Made by a program: the position numbers and the translations under genes
Shown here: positions 1-6,907 of the stretch, piece by piece
Layout of the letters: each line of letters opens with the position of its first letter
Numbering within the stretch: the first letter of the stretch is position 1
Notes under the pieces: generated by a model
Databases searched by the model: none
Seen by the model: the letters and a program-made list of their open reading frames with translations, nothing else
Told to the model about the DNA's origin: nothing
From: Oxalobacteraceae bacterium UBA7693
GTDB taxonomy: Bacteria > Pseudomonadota > Gammaproteobacteria > Burkholderiales > Burkholderiaceae_D
DNA: 18,103 bases
NCBI GenBank assembly: GCA_002482715.1
Contig: DLGN01000144.1
Span: forward strand, 1 to 18,103
Reading direction: 5' to 3'

Positions 1-620
1 GCAAACAAGCCGTGCGCATCGGTAATGTCTGCGCCAAGCAAAAGGTCGTCGTCAGAGGCATCGCCGTGCAGATAAAGCAGGTTGGGAAACTTGTCTAAAT
101 ATTCGTCGAAGTTCGTTTGTTCAGGATCAATGGCAACGAACTGACGTCCTGTCTTTTGCAACTCATGTGTCACATTACGACCGACGCGCCCGAAGCCGCA
201 TACGATAAAATGTTGTCGCAATTTTTTGATACGTTTTTCCATTCGTCGTCTCCGCAGGGAATAGTCCAGATCTTTCTCAAGAAAAAACACAGTCAAACTA
301 GTGAATAAAAAGGTCAACACACCCAGACCAAAAATACTCAATAGTCCTGCAAAAACTTTGGCTCCAAACGATGTGAGCGGCACGCCTTCACCATAACCAA
401 CTGTAGAGATCGTGATCAGCGTCATATAGATCGCATTCTCCCAACTGGTCTGGTCGCTAATAAAGTAGAAGCTAACGATGCCGACGCCAATCAATGCCAG
501 AAGAATCAAAGTAGCCCAACCGATACGCGCAAGAATGCGCACGAGCTGCGCATTTTCGCTCACCACGCTTGGCTGCATATTCGACATCGAAGCTGGATTA
601 GTTTTTTCTGAAATCTGCAT
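1..620 (-). CDS. Two-TM potassium channel with RCK (TrkA-N) domain, 3' part missing
   Basis: This gene reads leftward and is cut by the window edge after 206 complete codons. A short cytoplasmic N-terminus is followed by a hydrophobic helix at about residues 34-54. A pore loop follows with the K+ selectivity filter TVGYG (residues 73-77, context TISTVGYGEG). A second helix lies at about 86-114. A basic linker (RRRRMEKR) leads into a Rossmann fold with GFGRVG at 142-147 and an acidic residue at the end of the second strand (FVAIDPE), as in RCK/TrkA-N nucleotide-binding domains. This is the architecture of prokaryotic ligand-gated K+ channels of the inner membrane, with the RCK domain in the cytoplasm. 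I chose the ATG at 620; internal ATGs at 587 and 578 are possible but have no better ribosome site. A TACAAT -10-like hexamer lies at 650-655 (minus strand), without a convincing -35. The gating ligand cannot be told from the sequence. Confidence 0.9.
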   Translation of the reverse strand, partial: MQISEKTNPASMSNMQPSVVSENAQLVRILARIGWATLILLALIGVGIVSFYFISDQTSWENAIYMTLITISTVGYGEGVPLTSFGAKVFAGLLSIFGLGVLTFLFTSLTVFFLEKDLDYSLRRRRMEKRIKKLRQHFIVCGFGRVGRNVTHELQKTGRQFVAIDPEQTNFDEYLDKFPNLLYLHGDASDDDLLLGADITDAHGLF

Positions 621-875
621 AAATTGAACTGATTTTTTCTTTAGACCTCATTGTAGCCTCGCCCGATTTTGCCTCGGCGACATTTGTACAAGTATGCGCA
701 ATCTGTCGTTTTTTCGGGAATCAGTTCTTGCGTTTTCTGCCCTAGATTTGACTTTAATCAATGACAGTCTTTTAGAGCGTGTGTAACCCGCGCCGTCTAG
801 ACTATGTGCGTAGTTTTATGACCGGTCTACCGCACGGGATGCCGCCGCTCTGCACGATTTCTGGCCGTGCGTCAT

Positions 876-1424
876 TTACGCATTTTTTCCATATTTTTTA
901 AAATACGTATCACAGACTTCGAGCAGCTCGTCGAAGTCGATTTTTAATGAATTTGATGTAATGGCGATTGGGCTACCGCAGAGTTTGAAGTTCATCCTAT
1001 TAAGCGCGCGCTTCACAGAACCACCTACCTCGATATACCGCTCGGGCTTGGTTACTTTGACGACCAGCGTTTTTTGCTTTTGCACTTCAAATATGTCAAA
1101 TCCAAGGATCTCTGACCACGGAATAAGTCCCGCCGAGACACCACTTGAATTATCGAATATTCCAGTCGCACTCAATATAAGCCCCGGCTTTTTATCGAAA
1201 ATCTTTTTGACGCCGAACACCGCACAAAGACCAAAGAACGCAATCGATAGCACGCCAATTCCGTGAACAAGGATAGGGCTATTGAAACGACGTTGTACTG
1301 CAATTTCGGCAGAATCCAACAGAAGCATCCAAAAACCACCAACGACAAAACCGCACGCAACTGTGACCAAAAACAGTATTTTTGTCTTGCTCAGTTCTAT
1401 TACTTTTTCATCGGTGGTATTCAC
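876..1424 (-). CDS. STM3941-like two-helix membrane protein of unknown function
   Basis: This is a 182-residue protein with a GTG start at 1424, preceded by an AGGA ribosome site about 7 bases upstream. Residues about 14-36 (ILFLVTVACGFVVGGFWMLLL) and 52-74 (VHGIGVLSIAFFGLCAVFGV) are hydrophobic and likely span the inner membrane. The remainder (GLILSATGIFDNSSG, GLIPWSEILGFDI, then a strand-rich region) looks like a small soluble beta-rich domain resembling a PH-like fold. The ELSKTK start, the IFDNSS segment and the GLIPW segment resemble what I remember of the STM3941 family, whose function is unknown. The assignment is from memory of family features, not a search. No partner gene is evident: the dioxygenase upstream on the same strand is about 300 bp away. 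An inverted repeat CGCACGG/CCGTGCG (831-837 and 865-871) lies just past the stop but lacks a T-run. Confidence 0.75.
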   Translation of the reverse strand: MNTTDEKVIELSKTKILFLVTVACGFVVGGFWMLLLDSAEIAVQRRFNSPILVHGIGVLSIAFFGLCAVFGVKKIFDKKPGLILSATGIFDNSSGVSAGLIPWSEILGFDIFEVQKQKTLVVKVTKPERYIEVGGSVKRALNRMNFKLCGSPIAITSNSLKIDFDELLEVCDTYFKKYGKNA

Positions 1425-1723
1425 GGGAATCCTAACCTAGTAAGGCCTAATCTTTTGGTCGAGTGCCAATAGCCGCGGGCTTATTGCGCTACATGAACTT
1501 TGATTCATAGCCACACATCATTTTCTTTAATACTTAGGCATGCAAATAAATTGTTTTGCCGTTTTTCATCATACTATCGAACGGTGTAATACGGCTTCGC
1601 CTCAAACCCTACGCACTACCTTGCCAATGTGCATAGGGGATCACCGGATCCCACAGCTCGTTTCGAATATGTCGTTCGCCCAGTATAAGAACCACCTCTT
1701 TCACATACGAGGCGAACGAAGCT
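1425..1723. other. Intergenic stretch between dioxygenase and STM3941-like gene
   Basis: About 300 bases without a supported gene. An open frame in a second minus-strand frame (1609-1905) begins inside the dioxygenase 3' end and runs to 1609, but it has no ribosome site or recognisable domain. A segment at 1582-1613, read on the minus strand, has the form GGTTTGAGGCGAAGCC then GTATTACACC. It resembles one arm of GAA-loop palindromic intergenic repeats that are common in proteobacteria, but here the second arm is degenerate. No terminator with a T-run was found for the dioxygenase transcript. Confidence 0.4.
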
Positions 1724-2656
1724 TCAAGTACCAATTGAACTTCGTACCAAGGACGCGAGGCGAGATTTAATCCTGTGCATAAGACTCGCTGGTGATGAAG
1801 TTTTCGCGGCAGTTCCACTTGCCAATTGGTAATAGCTTCCACCGGGAAGCTTGACACGGGTCCAGCCTGAATCAAGGCTCGGTTGTTCCAACGGAATACG
1901 GGCATAGTGACAAACTAAGCTATGGCGCGTCGGAGGCGTATCGCTCGGAGATTGGATAGCACCACCCGCGTGAATAAAGTCGCCATGCCAAAACAGAATA
2001 TCGCCCGGCTCAGCACGGAAGGTTACTCCCTTGAAGCCGTTTTCCTGCAACCAAGTCTCGAGCCAGTTGGTATAGGCCTCGTAGCTATCTTCAAAACCAT
2101 CAAACAGACTTCGCTTTGATAATTTGTGAGACCCGGGATAGATTATCAGTGCGCCATTCGCCTCGCTTGACGCTTCTAAGGCTAGCCAAGAAGCTGCCAA
2201 TGTGTCGCGATCATACGGGCCAACATAAGGTGGGCTAACCAAAACTTTATCCGAGTGCGCTCGCTGTTCACTTGAAAATTTGTAGGTAAGCGTCTGCATA
2301 CAGGTGGCAGGATATCCATATAGTGCATGGAGAAATTTAGCAATGGGCGAAATCAAAATTAACTGACGCGCCAACTCGGAATGGCTTTCGATGTCGATAA
2401 TACGTGGCAATTTCTTACCATCAGGCGGCGTATTAGGGCCTTGATAGATCTTGCCATAGAGCGAATAGCTCAGCTGCTCATTGTGCGCGATCTGATGTTC
2501 GACATCAGCCCAGAAGGCGTCTCCGAGTGCGAGGTCAAATGCTTTACTGAAAACGCAATAACCATGCTCGTTAAAGTAAGCCAAAGCTTCATCAATCTGC
2601 TCTGGCTGAAAACGTCGAATGATATGTTCACTTCCCTGATTACTTGATTCCGTCAT
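1724..2656 (-). CDS. PhyH-family Fe(II)/2-oxoglutarate-dependent dioxygenase
   Basis: A 310-residue protein of the phytanoyl-CoA dioxygenase superfamily, enzymes that hydroxylate a small organic substrate using Fe(II), oxygen and 2-oxoglutarate. The iron-binding facial triad is visible: HSD gives H134 and D136, and FIHAGG gives the distal H229. R244 in TRHSLV is placed to bind the 2-oxoglutarate carboxylate. PGSHKLS (about 174-180) and EPGDILFWHG (about 216-225) are typical of the family core. I chose the ATG at 2656 because AAGGA lies 7-8 bases upstream; an in-frame ATG ten codons further upstream (2686) lacks such a site. There is no signal peptide, so it is probably cytoplasmic. The substrate is not predictable: no biosynthetic cluster surrounds the gene, and the family covers ectoine, lipid and secondary-metabolite substrates. 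The last 40 or so residues are low in recognisable family features. Confidence 0.85.
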   Translation of the reverse strand: MTESSNQGSEHIIRRFQPEQIDEALAYFNEHGYCVFSKAFDLALGDAFWADVEHQIAHNEQLSYSLYGKIYQGPNTPPDGKKLPRIIDIESHSELARQLILISPIAKFLHALYGYPATCMQTLTYKFSSEQRAHSDKVLVSPPYVGPYDRDTLAASWLALEASSEANGALIIYPGSHKLSKRSLFDGFEDSYEAYTNWLETWLQENGFKGVTFRAEPGDILFWHGDFIHAGGAIQSPSDTPPTRHSLVCHYARIPLEQPSLDSGWTRVKLPGGSYYQLASGTAAKTSSPASLMHRIKSRLASLVRSSIGT

Positions 2657-2686
2657 GATATTGTCCTTACGATTCACATTAAACAT

Positions 2687-3109
2687 TAATTTGATTTATG
2701 ATTTTCGGTAGCATGTCGCTGATCGCGCATTCAATCGTTATTATTTTAAATTGTCGCACACATAAGGCTTTATGGGTGTTAATCATAGTCCGGCCAGACA
2801 TCGATGCGCATCAAGGCTTAAGCATTCTTACACTAACAAAGTGCCACGGTCTCAATCAACTTTCAACATCAATTTAAACAGGGCTTTCTTCACCGTCACT
2901 GCTGGCAAACGTTGCCCTGAGTCAGTCACGTCCTGATCGTCTGTCGCTATTGTCCTTGGTATAGCTTCACTCACAATGAATATCTGCCCGATAATTAAGG
3001 ATCTGGTACATCAAAACGCTGAGCGTGAATCAATCACTAATCGCAAGCCATAACCATTGTCGCCAACATAGACATTTTGAACTTTGCTGTATAGATTTCC
3101 AAAAATTGC
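2687..3109. other. Divergent intergenic region, no gene supported
   Basis: This region separates the leftward dioxygenase from the rightward ArsR gene, so it must hold the promoter of the former; I could not pick a convincing -35/-10 pair. One small minus-strand frame (2852-2974, GTG start, 40 codons, ending in KKALFKLMLKVD) reads like protein but has no ribosome site. I do not call it a gene. Confidence 0.4.
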
Positions 3110-3167
3110 TTGACGCCTCCCCAAACCAAAACTATTATTAAACCATTCGGTTAATTAACCAATCGGT
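3110..3167 (+). promoter_or_regulatory. Promoter and palindromic operator of the arsR-SRPBCC unit
   Basis: TTGACG (3110-3115) and TATTAT (3133-3138) are separated by exactly 17 bases, a good sigma70-type promoter with an expected start near 3145. Directly at and after that start lie two direct copies of AACCAWTCGGT (3141-3151 and 3157-3167), 16 bp apart. Their junction forms the perfect 12-bp palindrome GGTTAATTAACC (3149-3160) within a longer imperfect dyad. A repressor bound here would block the start of transcription. The sites end 5 bases before the arsR ATG, so autoregulation by the encoded ArsR protein is the natural reading. Operator assignment is inference; the repeats and spacing are seen directly. 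Confidence 0.8.
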
Positions 3168-3172
3168 ACATT

Positions 3173-3559
3173 ATGCAAGATCAACTGAGTTTAACGTTTT
3201 CGGCATTAGCCGATCCTACCCGCCGCGCTATCTTGGCGCAGCTTTCACAGGGTGAGGCGAATGTGTCGGATTTAGCGCGGCCTTTTCTGAATACTATGAG
3301 TCTGCCTGCTGTTACTAAACATCTCAAAGTGCTCGAAACTGCTGGTCTGATTACCAAAACGCGCGATGCCCAGTGCCGTCCTTGTAAGCTCAATGGTGAA
3401 AACCTCAAGCTAGCGGCGGACTGGGTGGATCAGTATCGCGTGTTTTGGGAACAGAGTTTTGATCGCCTTGATCTGTATCTACAAACCGTCACCGCTGCAA
3501 AGAAAGGGAAGATAAATGTCCGCAAATCCAAGAGCACAAGTACAGCCAAAAGCAAATGA
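3173..3559 (+). CDS. ArsR/SmtB-family HTH transcriptional regulator
   Basis: A 128-residue winged-helix repressor. It opens with the family signature LADPTRRAILAQLSQGE (about residues 11-29). The recognition region LPAVTKHLKVLETAGLITKTRD (about 44-65) and the wing follow, and an aromatic helix (WVDQYRVFWEQSFDRLDLYL) probably dimerises. The metal-binding ELCVCDL motif of ArsR/SmtB sensors is absent. A CRPC pair follows the wing (RDAQCRPCKLN), but CxxC alone does not make it a metal sensor. This subgroup typically sits in front of an AHSA1/SRPBCC gene and represses its own operon, and the same arrangement is seen here. The leader is short and lacks a good ribosome site (ATG at 3173). The last 44 bases overlap the next gene, which suggests translational coupling. 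The C-terminal tail is rich in Lys, Ser and Thr. Confidence 0.92.
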   Translation: MQDQLSLTFSALADPTRRAILAQLSQGEANVSDLARPFLNTMSLPAVTKHLKVLETAGLITKTRDAQCRPCKLNGENLKLAADWVDQYRVFWEQSFDRLDLYLQTVTAAKKGKINVRKSKSTSTAKSK

Positions 3560-4508
3560 AATACAACTTGTGCGTTTGTATGACGCACCTGTCGAAATGG
3601 TATGGGATGCCTGGACTGATCCCGCACAAACTGCGCAGTGGTGGGGGCCGCGTGGCTTTACACTCACCACGCACAGCAAAAATTTGAGCGTCGGTGGTAC
3701 TTGGCGTTACACCATGCATGGCCCCGATGGTACCGACTATCCGAATATCGCGACCTATCATGAAATCGAGCGACACAAAAAACTGGTGTATGACCACGGC
3801 GCGACGGAAATCAGTCCTCCCTTGTTTCGCGTAACAGTTTTATTTTCTACAGTTGGCAAGAAAACCCAGATGGAAATGACGATGACTTTGGCGACAGCCG
3901 AAGCGGCTGCAGAAACACGCAAGTTCATCAAACAAGCGGGTGGCGAAGCGACTTGGGATCGCTTTGCTGAATATCTTGCAGAGCAGATCGAACACAAGGA
4001 ACGTTTTGTCATCAATCGTAGCTTTGCAGCGCCAATTGAGGTGATGTACGACATGTGGACCAAGGCTGAGCATTTTTCACAATGGCTGCCACCAACGGGT
4101 TTTACGATGTCGTTTATTCGTGCCGATATTCGCGTTGGTGGCAGTTCGTTTTACAAAATGACGAACGGCAGTAGCGAGCATAATGTGACGATGTTTGGAC
4201 GTGCTGCCTATCTGGAAATGAACAAGCCGCATCGCTTGGTTTACACCCAACAGTTTTGCGATGAACATGAAAACATTTCGCGTCATCCTATGGCACCAAT
4301 TTGGCCGGAGACGATGATGTCGAAAGTTGAGTTCACCGCAGAAGACGACCATCGTACCCGCGTAACCGTGACATGGGAGCCATTTGGTGCGGTCACCGCG
4401 GAAGAGTTGCAAGCGTTTATGAAAGAGCGCGGTGGCATGACGATGGGATGGACGGGTTCCTTTGATAAGTTAGAAGCGCAATTGCAGACACTTCTAGAAA
4501 ATAAGTAA
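3516..4508 (+). CDS. Tandem SRPBCC (AHSA1-like) domain protein
   Basis: A 330-residue protein made of two START-like SRPBCC domains. The first (about residues 15-152) has EIQLVRLYDAPVEMVWDAWTDP, QWWGPRGF, a VGGTWRYTM strand and a C-terminal helix WDRFAEYLAEQ. The second (about 163-328) repeats the layout with FVINRSFAAPIEVMYDMWTKAEHFSQWLPP, VGGSSFYKM and a final helix GWTGSFDKLEAQLQTLL. Single-domain relatives of about 140-160 residues are the norm, so this is a duplication or fusion. These domains form a deep pocket for hydrophobic ligands; the ligand here is unknown. The start ATG at 3516 has AGGGAAG upstream and lies inside the 3' end of arsR, so the two genes are one operon. There is no signal peptide, so it is cytoplasmic. 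A plausible role is binding or modifying a compound that the ArsR protein senses, but this is inference. Confidence 0.9.
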   Translation: MSANPRAQVQPKANEIQLVRLYDAPVEMVWDAWTDPAQTAQWWGPRGFTLTTHSKNLSVGGTWRYTMHGPDGTDYPNIATYHEIERHKKLVYDHGATEISPPLFRVTVLFSTVGKKTQMEMTMTLATAEAAAETRKFIKQAGGEATWDRFAEYLAEQIEHKERFVINRSFAAPIEVMYDMWTKAEHFSQWLPPTGFTMSFIRADIRVGGSSFYKMTNGSSEHNVTMFGRAAYLEMNKPHRLVYTQQFCDEHENISRHPMAPIWPETMMSKVEFTAEDDHRTRVTVTWEPFGAVTAEELQAFMKERGGMTMGWTGSFDKLEAQLQTLLENK

Positions 4509-4591
4509 GGTATGCGCGACGCTTGTTAATCATTGCCCCGTGGTCTAGCCACTAAAAGGCTTTTTTCTTTATTAACTGCCCTCAACCCAAG

Positions 4592-4620
4592 CCTCTCCCA
4601 GATTTGGGAGAGGGCGTTTT
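4592..4620 (+). terminator. Rho-independent terminator after the arsR-SRPBCC operon
   Basis: CCTCTCCCA (4592-4600) and TGGGAGAGG (4605-4613) form a perfect 9-bp stem with the 4-base loop GATT, followed closely by TTTT (4617-4620). It lies about 85 bases after the SRPBCC stop. The CTCTCCC/GGGAGAG type of hairpin is widespread in bacterial intergenic DNA, so it may also be a member of a dispersed repeat. The rest of the gap to 4840 shows nothing else I can name. Confidence 0.7.
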
Positions 4621-4840
4621 ATCCTGCTTGCATTCTGATTCTATTTTCTTCCGCCTCACCTTACGACAACTCACTTAGCGACGACTTCACAATGCATAGA
4701 ACTTGGACTACATACTTGTCGTAACTTGTTGTAATTAGGTCTTTTAAAGTTCTCACTCTAGTAATTTCATGCACTGTCGCAGAAACTGCACGTACAATCC
4801 AAGAGCAGTTTTTTCCCTCTTTATAAAAATCGGAGACAAC

Positions 4841-5293
4841 ATGAAACAATCTGGCTTGATCAAATCTGGTATCGCTATTCTGAGTCTGTTCGCAGCACAA
4901 ATGGCGGTGGCGCAAAGCTCACCTGCTGGTCTTTGGAAAACCATCGACGACAAAACTGGAAAAGTAAAATCTTTAGTCCGTATCAGCGAATCTGGTGGCG
5001 AATTTCAAGGGAAGATCGAGAAATTATTCCGCGAAGCAGATCAGGATCAAAATCCTAAATGCGATAAGTGCGAAGGTAGTAACAAAGATCAACCATTGAT
5101 CGGTTTAACCATTTTATTCAACATCAAAAAAGAAGGTGACGAATTTGGCGGCGGAAAAATTCTTGATCCGGCCAATGGCAAACTCTACAGCAGCAAACTC
5201 AAACTAGTTGAAAGTAACAAGAAATTGGAAGTACGCGGCTATATTGGCATGCCCATGTTTGGTCGCACCCAAACCTGGGTTCGCGAAGAGTAA
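4841..5293 (+). CDS. Exported DUF2147 family protein
   Basis: A 150-residue protein with a clear Sec signal peptide: MKQSGLIKSG, a hydrophobic core AILSLFAAQM, and a predicted cut after AVA (residue 24). The mature part begins QSSPAGLWKTIDDKTGKVKSLVRI, the usual opening of DUF2147. It continues with GEFQGKIEKLF, a CDKC pair in NPKCDKCEG, GLTILFNIKK, GGKILDPANGKLYSSKLKL and the ending RGYIGMPMFGRTQTWVR, which is also family-typical. It is probably a small lipocalin-like beta barrel in the periplasm. The function is unknown. The start ATG at 4841 is favoured by CGGAG 6-10 bases upstream and because it makes the signal peptide begin correctly; the longer frame from 4769 does not. It appears to be a single-gene unit. 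Confidence 0.9.
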   Translation: MKQSGLIKSGIAILSLFAAQMAVAQSSPAGLWKTIDDKTGKVKSLVRISESGGEFQGKIEKLFREADQDQNPKCDKCEGSNKDQPLIGLTILFNIKKEGDEFGGGKILDPANGKLYSSKLKLVESNKKLEVRGYIGMPMFGRTQTWVREE

Positions 5294-5307
5294 GCTTTAC
5301 TCATTAC

Positions 5308-5341
5308 AGATCAATGCTGGCGCAATGCACAGCATTGATCT
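5308..5341 (+). terminator. Hairpin after the DUF2147 gene (terminator-like, no T-run)
   Basis: AGATCAATGCTG (5308-5319) and CAGCATTGATCT (5330-5341) form a perfect 12-bp stem with a 10-base loop, starting 15 bases after the DUF2147 stop. No T-run follows, so it may act as a 3' end stabiliser or a weak or factor-dependent terminator. Bases 5342-5493 beyond it hold no recognisable gene. Confidence 0.5.
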
Positions 5342-5493
5342 TAAAACTCAGCAATACCCCTCCCATCTCCTCTTCCCTCTATTTGCTCAAAGCCACGAAC
5401 ATCAAGTTTTGGTTGAAAAACCGCATTCTTCAAAAAAGATCGAGGCAGATTGATCAAGATAAGCGAAGTTAGTCAAAGTTTTTTGGTCAAAGA

Positions 5494-5522
5494 TTGATAG
5501 CGCCCGCGACCTGTGGTATTTT
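5494..5522 (+). promoter_or_regulatory. Likely promoter of the rpiR-type regulator gene
   Basis: TTGATA (5494-5499) and TATTTT (5517-5522) are separated by 17 bases, giving a predicted start near 5529 and a leader of about 95 bases. This matters for the gene start, because transcription from here excludes the upstream TTG at 5494 as an initiation codon. Confidence 0.5.
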
Positions 5523-5622
5523 CCAGATATTAAATAGTCAAATAAATAAGAACTATCAAAGATTTGGGGGCCAGCTCAGCTCGAACAGGCTGGTAAAAAT
5601 AAGCAATACCAAGAAAACGATA

Positions 5623-6501
5623 ATGAGCCCAAAAAAGAGCAAGACCCAGGGAGGGTCAATTAACGAACGTATAGGCCAGATCTATAGTTCTTTATCCAAG
5701 TCACACAAAATCACAGCCGACTATGTCGTTGGTAACTCATTCAGAGCTGCCACCATGTCGATCGACGAACTAGCTGATGCCGTTGGTATTTCTAACGCAA
5801 CCGCCAACCGCTTCGCCCGCGCACTGGGCTTTGATGGTTATCCACAATTTCGCGCTGAATTGGTTTCAGGGTTTGAGACCATGCTGGCACCAATTGAAGG
5901 ATTGCGTTCAGAAATCAGTATGGCATCAAGCAGTTCTGAAGTGATTAACCGATCTTTGTCGGATGACATCAGCAATCTTGAAATAACGCGGCGCGAGTTT
6001 CGCTCAGATATATACGACCGCGCAGTGAAGATGATTCTGGAAGCAGACAACATTTATATCATTGGTTACGGTGCCAGTGCTTACTTAGGTGGCATCATGT
6101 GCCATGCGCTGACGAATTACTGCAATAATGTACAAGCGAATATCGGTACTGGCGGACCGGCACAAGTTGCGCGTACTCTATATAAATTTAATGAACGTGA
6201 TTTAGTGATTGCGATTTCGTTCCCGCGCTATTCGAGTGATGTCGTGACCTTAGCAGGCCAAGCTAAACGGCGCGGCGTACCGATTCTTGCATTGACAGAT
6301 CGCCCTGGCTCACCAATCGGCACAATTGCTGACTTAACGCTGTACACACCGACTAAGCCACAATTTAATTCGGAAGGCATCGTCCTGTGTCTGATCGAAG
6401 CGATCTGTGCAGCGGTCGCACATCAATCGGAATCTCCGGTTGATATCGCAGCGGAAACGACAGAGTTGATGCTGCCTTGGCTGCATCATGGTAAAAAGTA
6501 A
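5623..6501 (+). CDS. MurR/RpiR family transcriptional regulator (HTH + SIS)
   Basis: A 292-residue regulator of the usual family length. The N-terminal helix-turn-helix (about residues 12-85) includes SIDELADAVGISNATANRFARALGFDGYPQFRAEL. The C-terminal SIS sugar-phosphate domain (about 130-260) shows IYIIGYGASAYLGGIMCHAL, DLVIAISFPRYSSDVVTLAGQAKRRGVPILALTD and the closing strand IADLTLYTP. Regulators of this family bind phosphosugars and control carbohydrate genes. No sugar gene lies next to this one, so the target is elsewhere or the gene regulates itself. I prefer the ATG at 5623 over the open-frame start at 5494: the extra 43 residues are unlike the family, and a promoter appears to overlap them. 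The ribosome site before 5623 is weak. The stop lies about 80 bases before the next gene, which has its own promoter. Confidence 0.9.
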   Translation: MSPKKSKTQGGSINERIGQIYSSLSKSHKITADYVVGNSFRAATMSIDELADAVGISNATANRFARALGFDGYPQFRAELVSGFETMLAPIEGLRSEISMASSSSEVINRSLSDDISNLEITRREFRSDIYDRAVKMILEADNIYIIGYGASAYLGGIMCHALTNYCNNVQANIGTGGPAQVARTLYKFNERDLVIAISFPRYSSDVVTLAGQAKRRGVPILALTDRPGSPIGTIADLTLYTPTKPQFNSEGIVLCLIEAICAAVAHQSESPVDIAAETTELMLPWLHHGKK

Positions 6502-6508
6502 GTGAGAC

Positions 6509-6549
6509 TTGATCTAGATCAGTTCTTGTTTTGGGATTAGCTCTATCAT
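6509..6549 (+). promoter_or_regulatory. FNR/ANR-type class II promoter of the DUF465 gene
   Basis: TTGATCTAGATCAG (6509-6522) matches the FNR/ANR/CRP-family anaerobic box TTGAT-N4-ATCAA at nine of ten fixed positions, and its inner 12 bases are a perfect palindrome. A -10-like TATCAT (6544-6549, five of six) follows after 21 bases and predicts a start near 6556. The box centre then lies about 41 bases upstream, the classic position for class II activation. There is no good -35 hexamer, as expected for an activated promoter. The sequence match is direct; FNR control is inference. Confidence 0.75.
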
Positions 6550-6582
6550 CACTCGGTAATCATTACCAAAGGAGCTTTTCCC

Positions 6583-6828
6583 ATGCAAGTTGAACATCAC
6601 CCGCTGGCACTCGAATTCCCAGAATTCAAAGAAACAATTCACACACTCAAATTAGCGAATGCACATTTTGCGAAACTGTTCGACGAATACACTGACACAG
6701 ACAAAGCAATCAATCGTGCAGAAAATGGCGTAGAACACTTAGGTGATGCTGCCTTAGAAACTTTAAAAAAAGTGCGCATCCATTTGAAAGATCAATTGTT
6801 CCAGTTATTGCAGGCACATCCTGCTTAA
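6583..6828 (+). CDS. YdcH/DUF465 family small protein
   Basis: An 81-residue protein matching the DUF465 (YdcH) family: HPLALEFPEFKETIHTLKLANAHFAKLFDEYTDTDKAINRAE, followed by a second helix ALETLKKVRIHLKDQLFQLLQ. It should fold as a small antiparallel helical hairpin in the cytoplasm. The function of the family is not established. The ATG at 6583 is secured by AAGGAG (6569-6574). It is a single gene with its own FNR-type promoter upstream and a strong terminator about 80 bases downstream. The apparent oxygen-responsive control is the most informative clue to its role. Confidence 0.9.
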   Translation: MQVEHHPLALEFPEFKETIHTLKLANAHFAKLFDEYTDTDKAINRAENGVEHLGDAALETLKKVRIHLKDQLFQLLQAHPA

Positions 6829-6832
6829 TTTG

Positions 6833-6875
6833 AAAAAATCAATCAAACGCAATGCACGTGGCATCGTTTGATTGA
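6833..6875 (-). terminator. Terminator of the pyrC-DUF3025 transcript (minus strand)
   Basis: Arms CAATCAAACG (6840-6849) and CGTTTGATTG (6865-6874) form a perfect 10-bp stem. An inner ATGC/GCAT pair gives an extended hairpin. On the minus strand it is followed by A and then six Ts (plus-strand A-run 6833-6838). It therefore fits a Rho-independent terminator for the leftward DUF3025 gene, although it lies close to the 3' end of the rightward DUF465 gene. Confidence 0.75.
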
Positions 6876-6907
6876 ATTAAGTTGTTTGGTTTTAGTAAGG
6901 CAAGTTT

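Noticed and set aside
1582..1613. GAA-loop palindromic intergenic repeat
   Set aside because: Only the three central base pairs and a few outer ones hold. One arm is degenerate, so I mention it but do not annotate it as a repeat.
5451..5464. TTGATCAAGATAAG as a second FNR-type box upstream of the rpiR-type promoter, centred about 71 bases before the predicted start
   Set aside because: Only one half-site is good (ATAAG instead of ATCAA), so the match is too weak despite the tempting distance.
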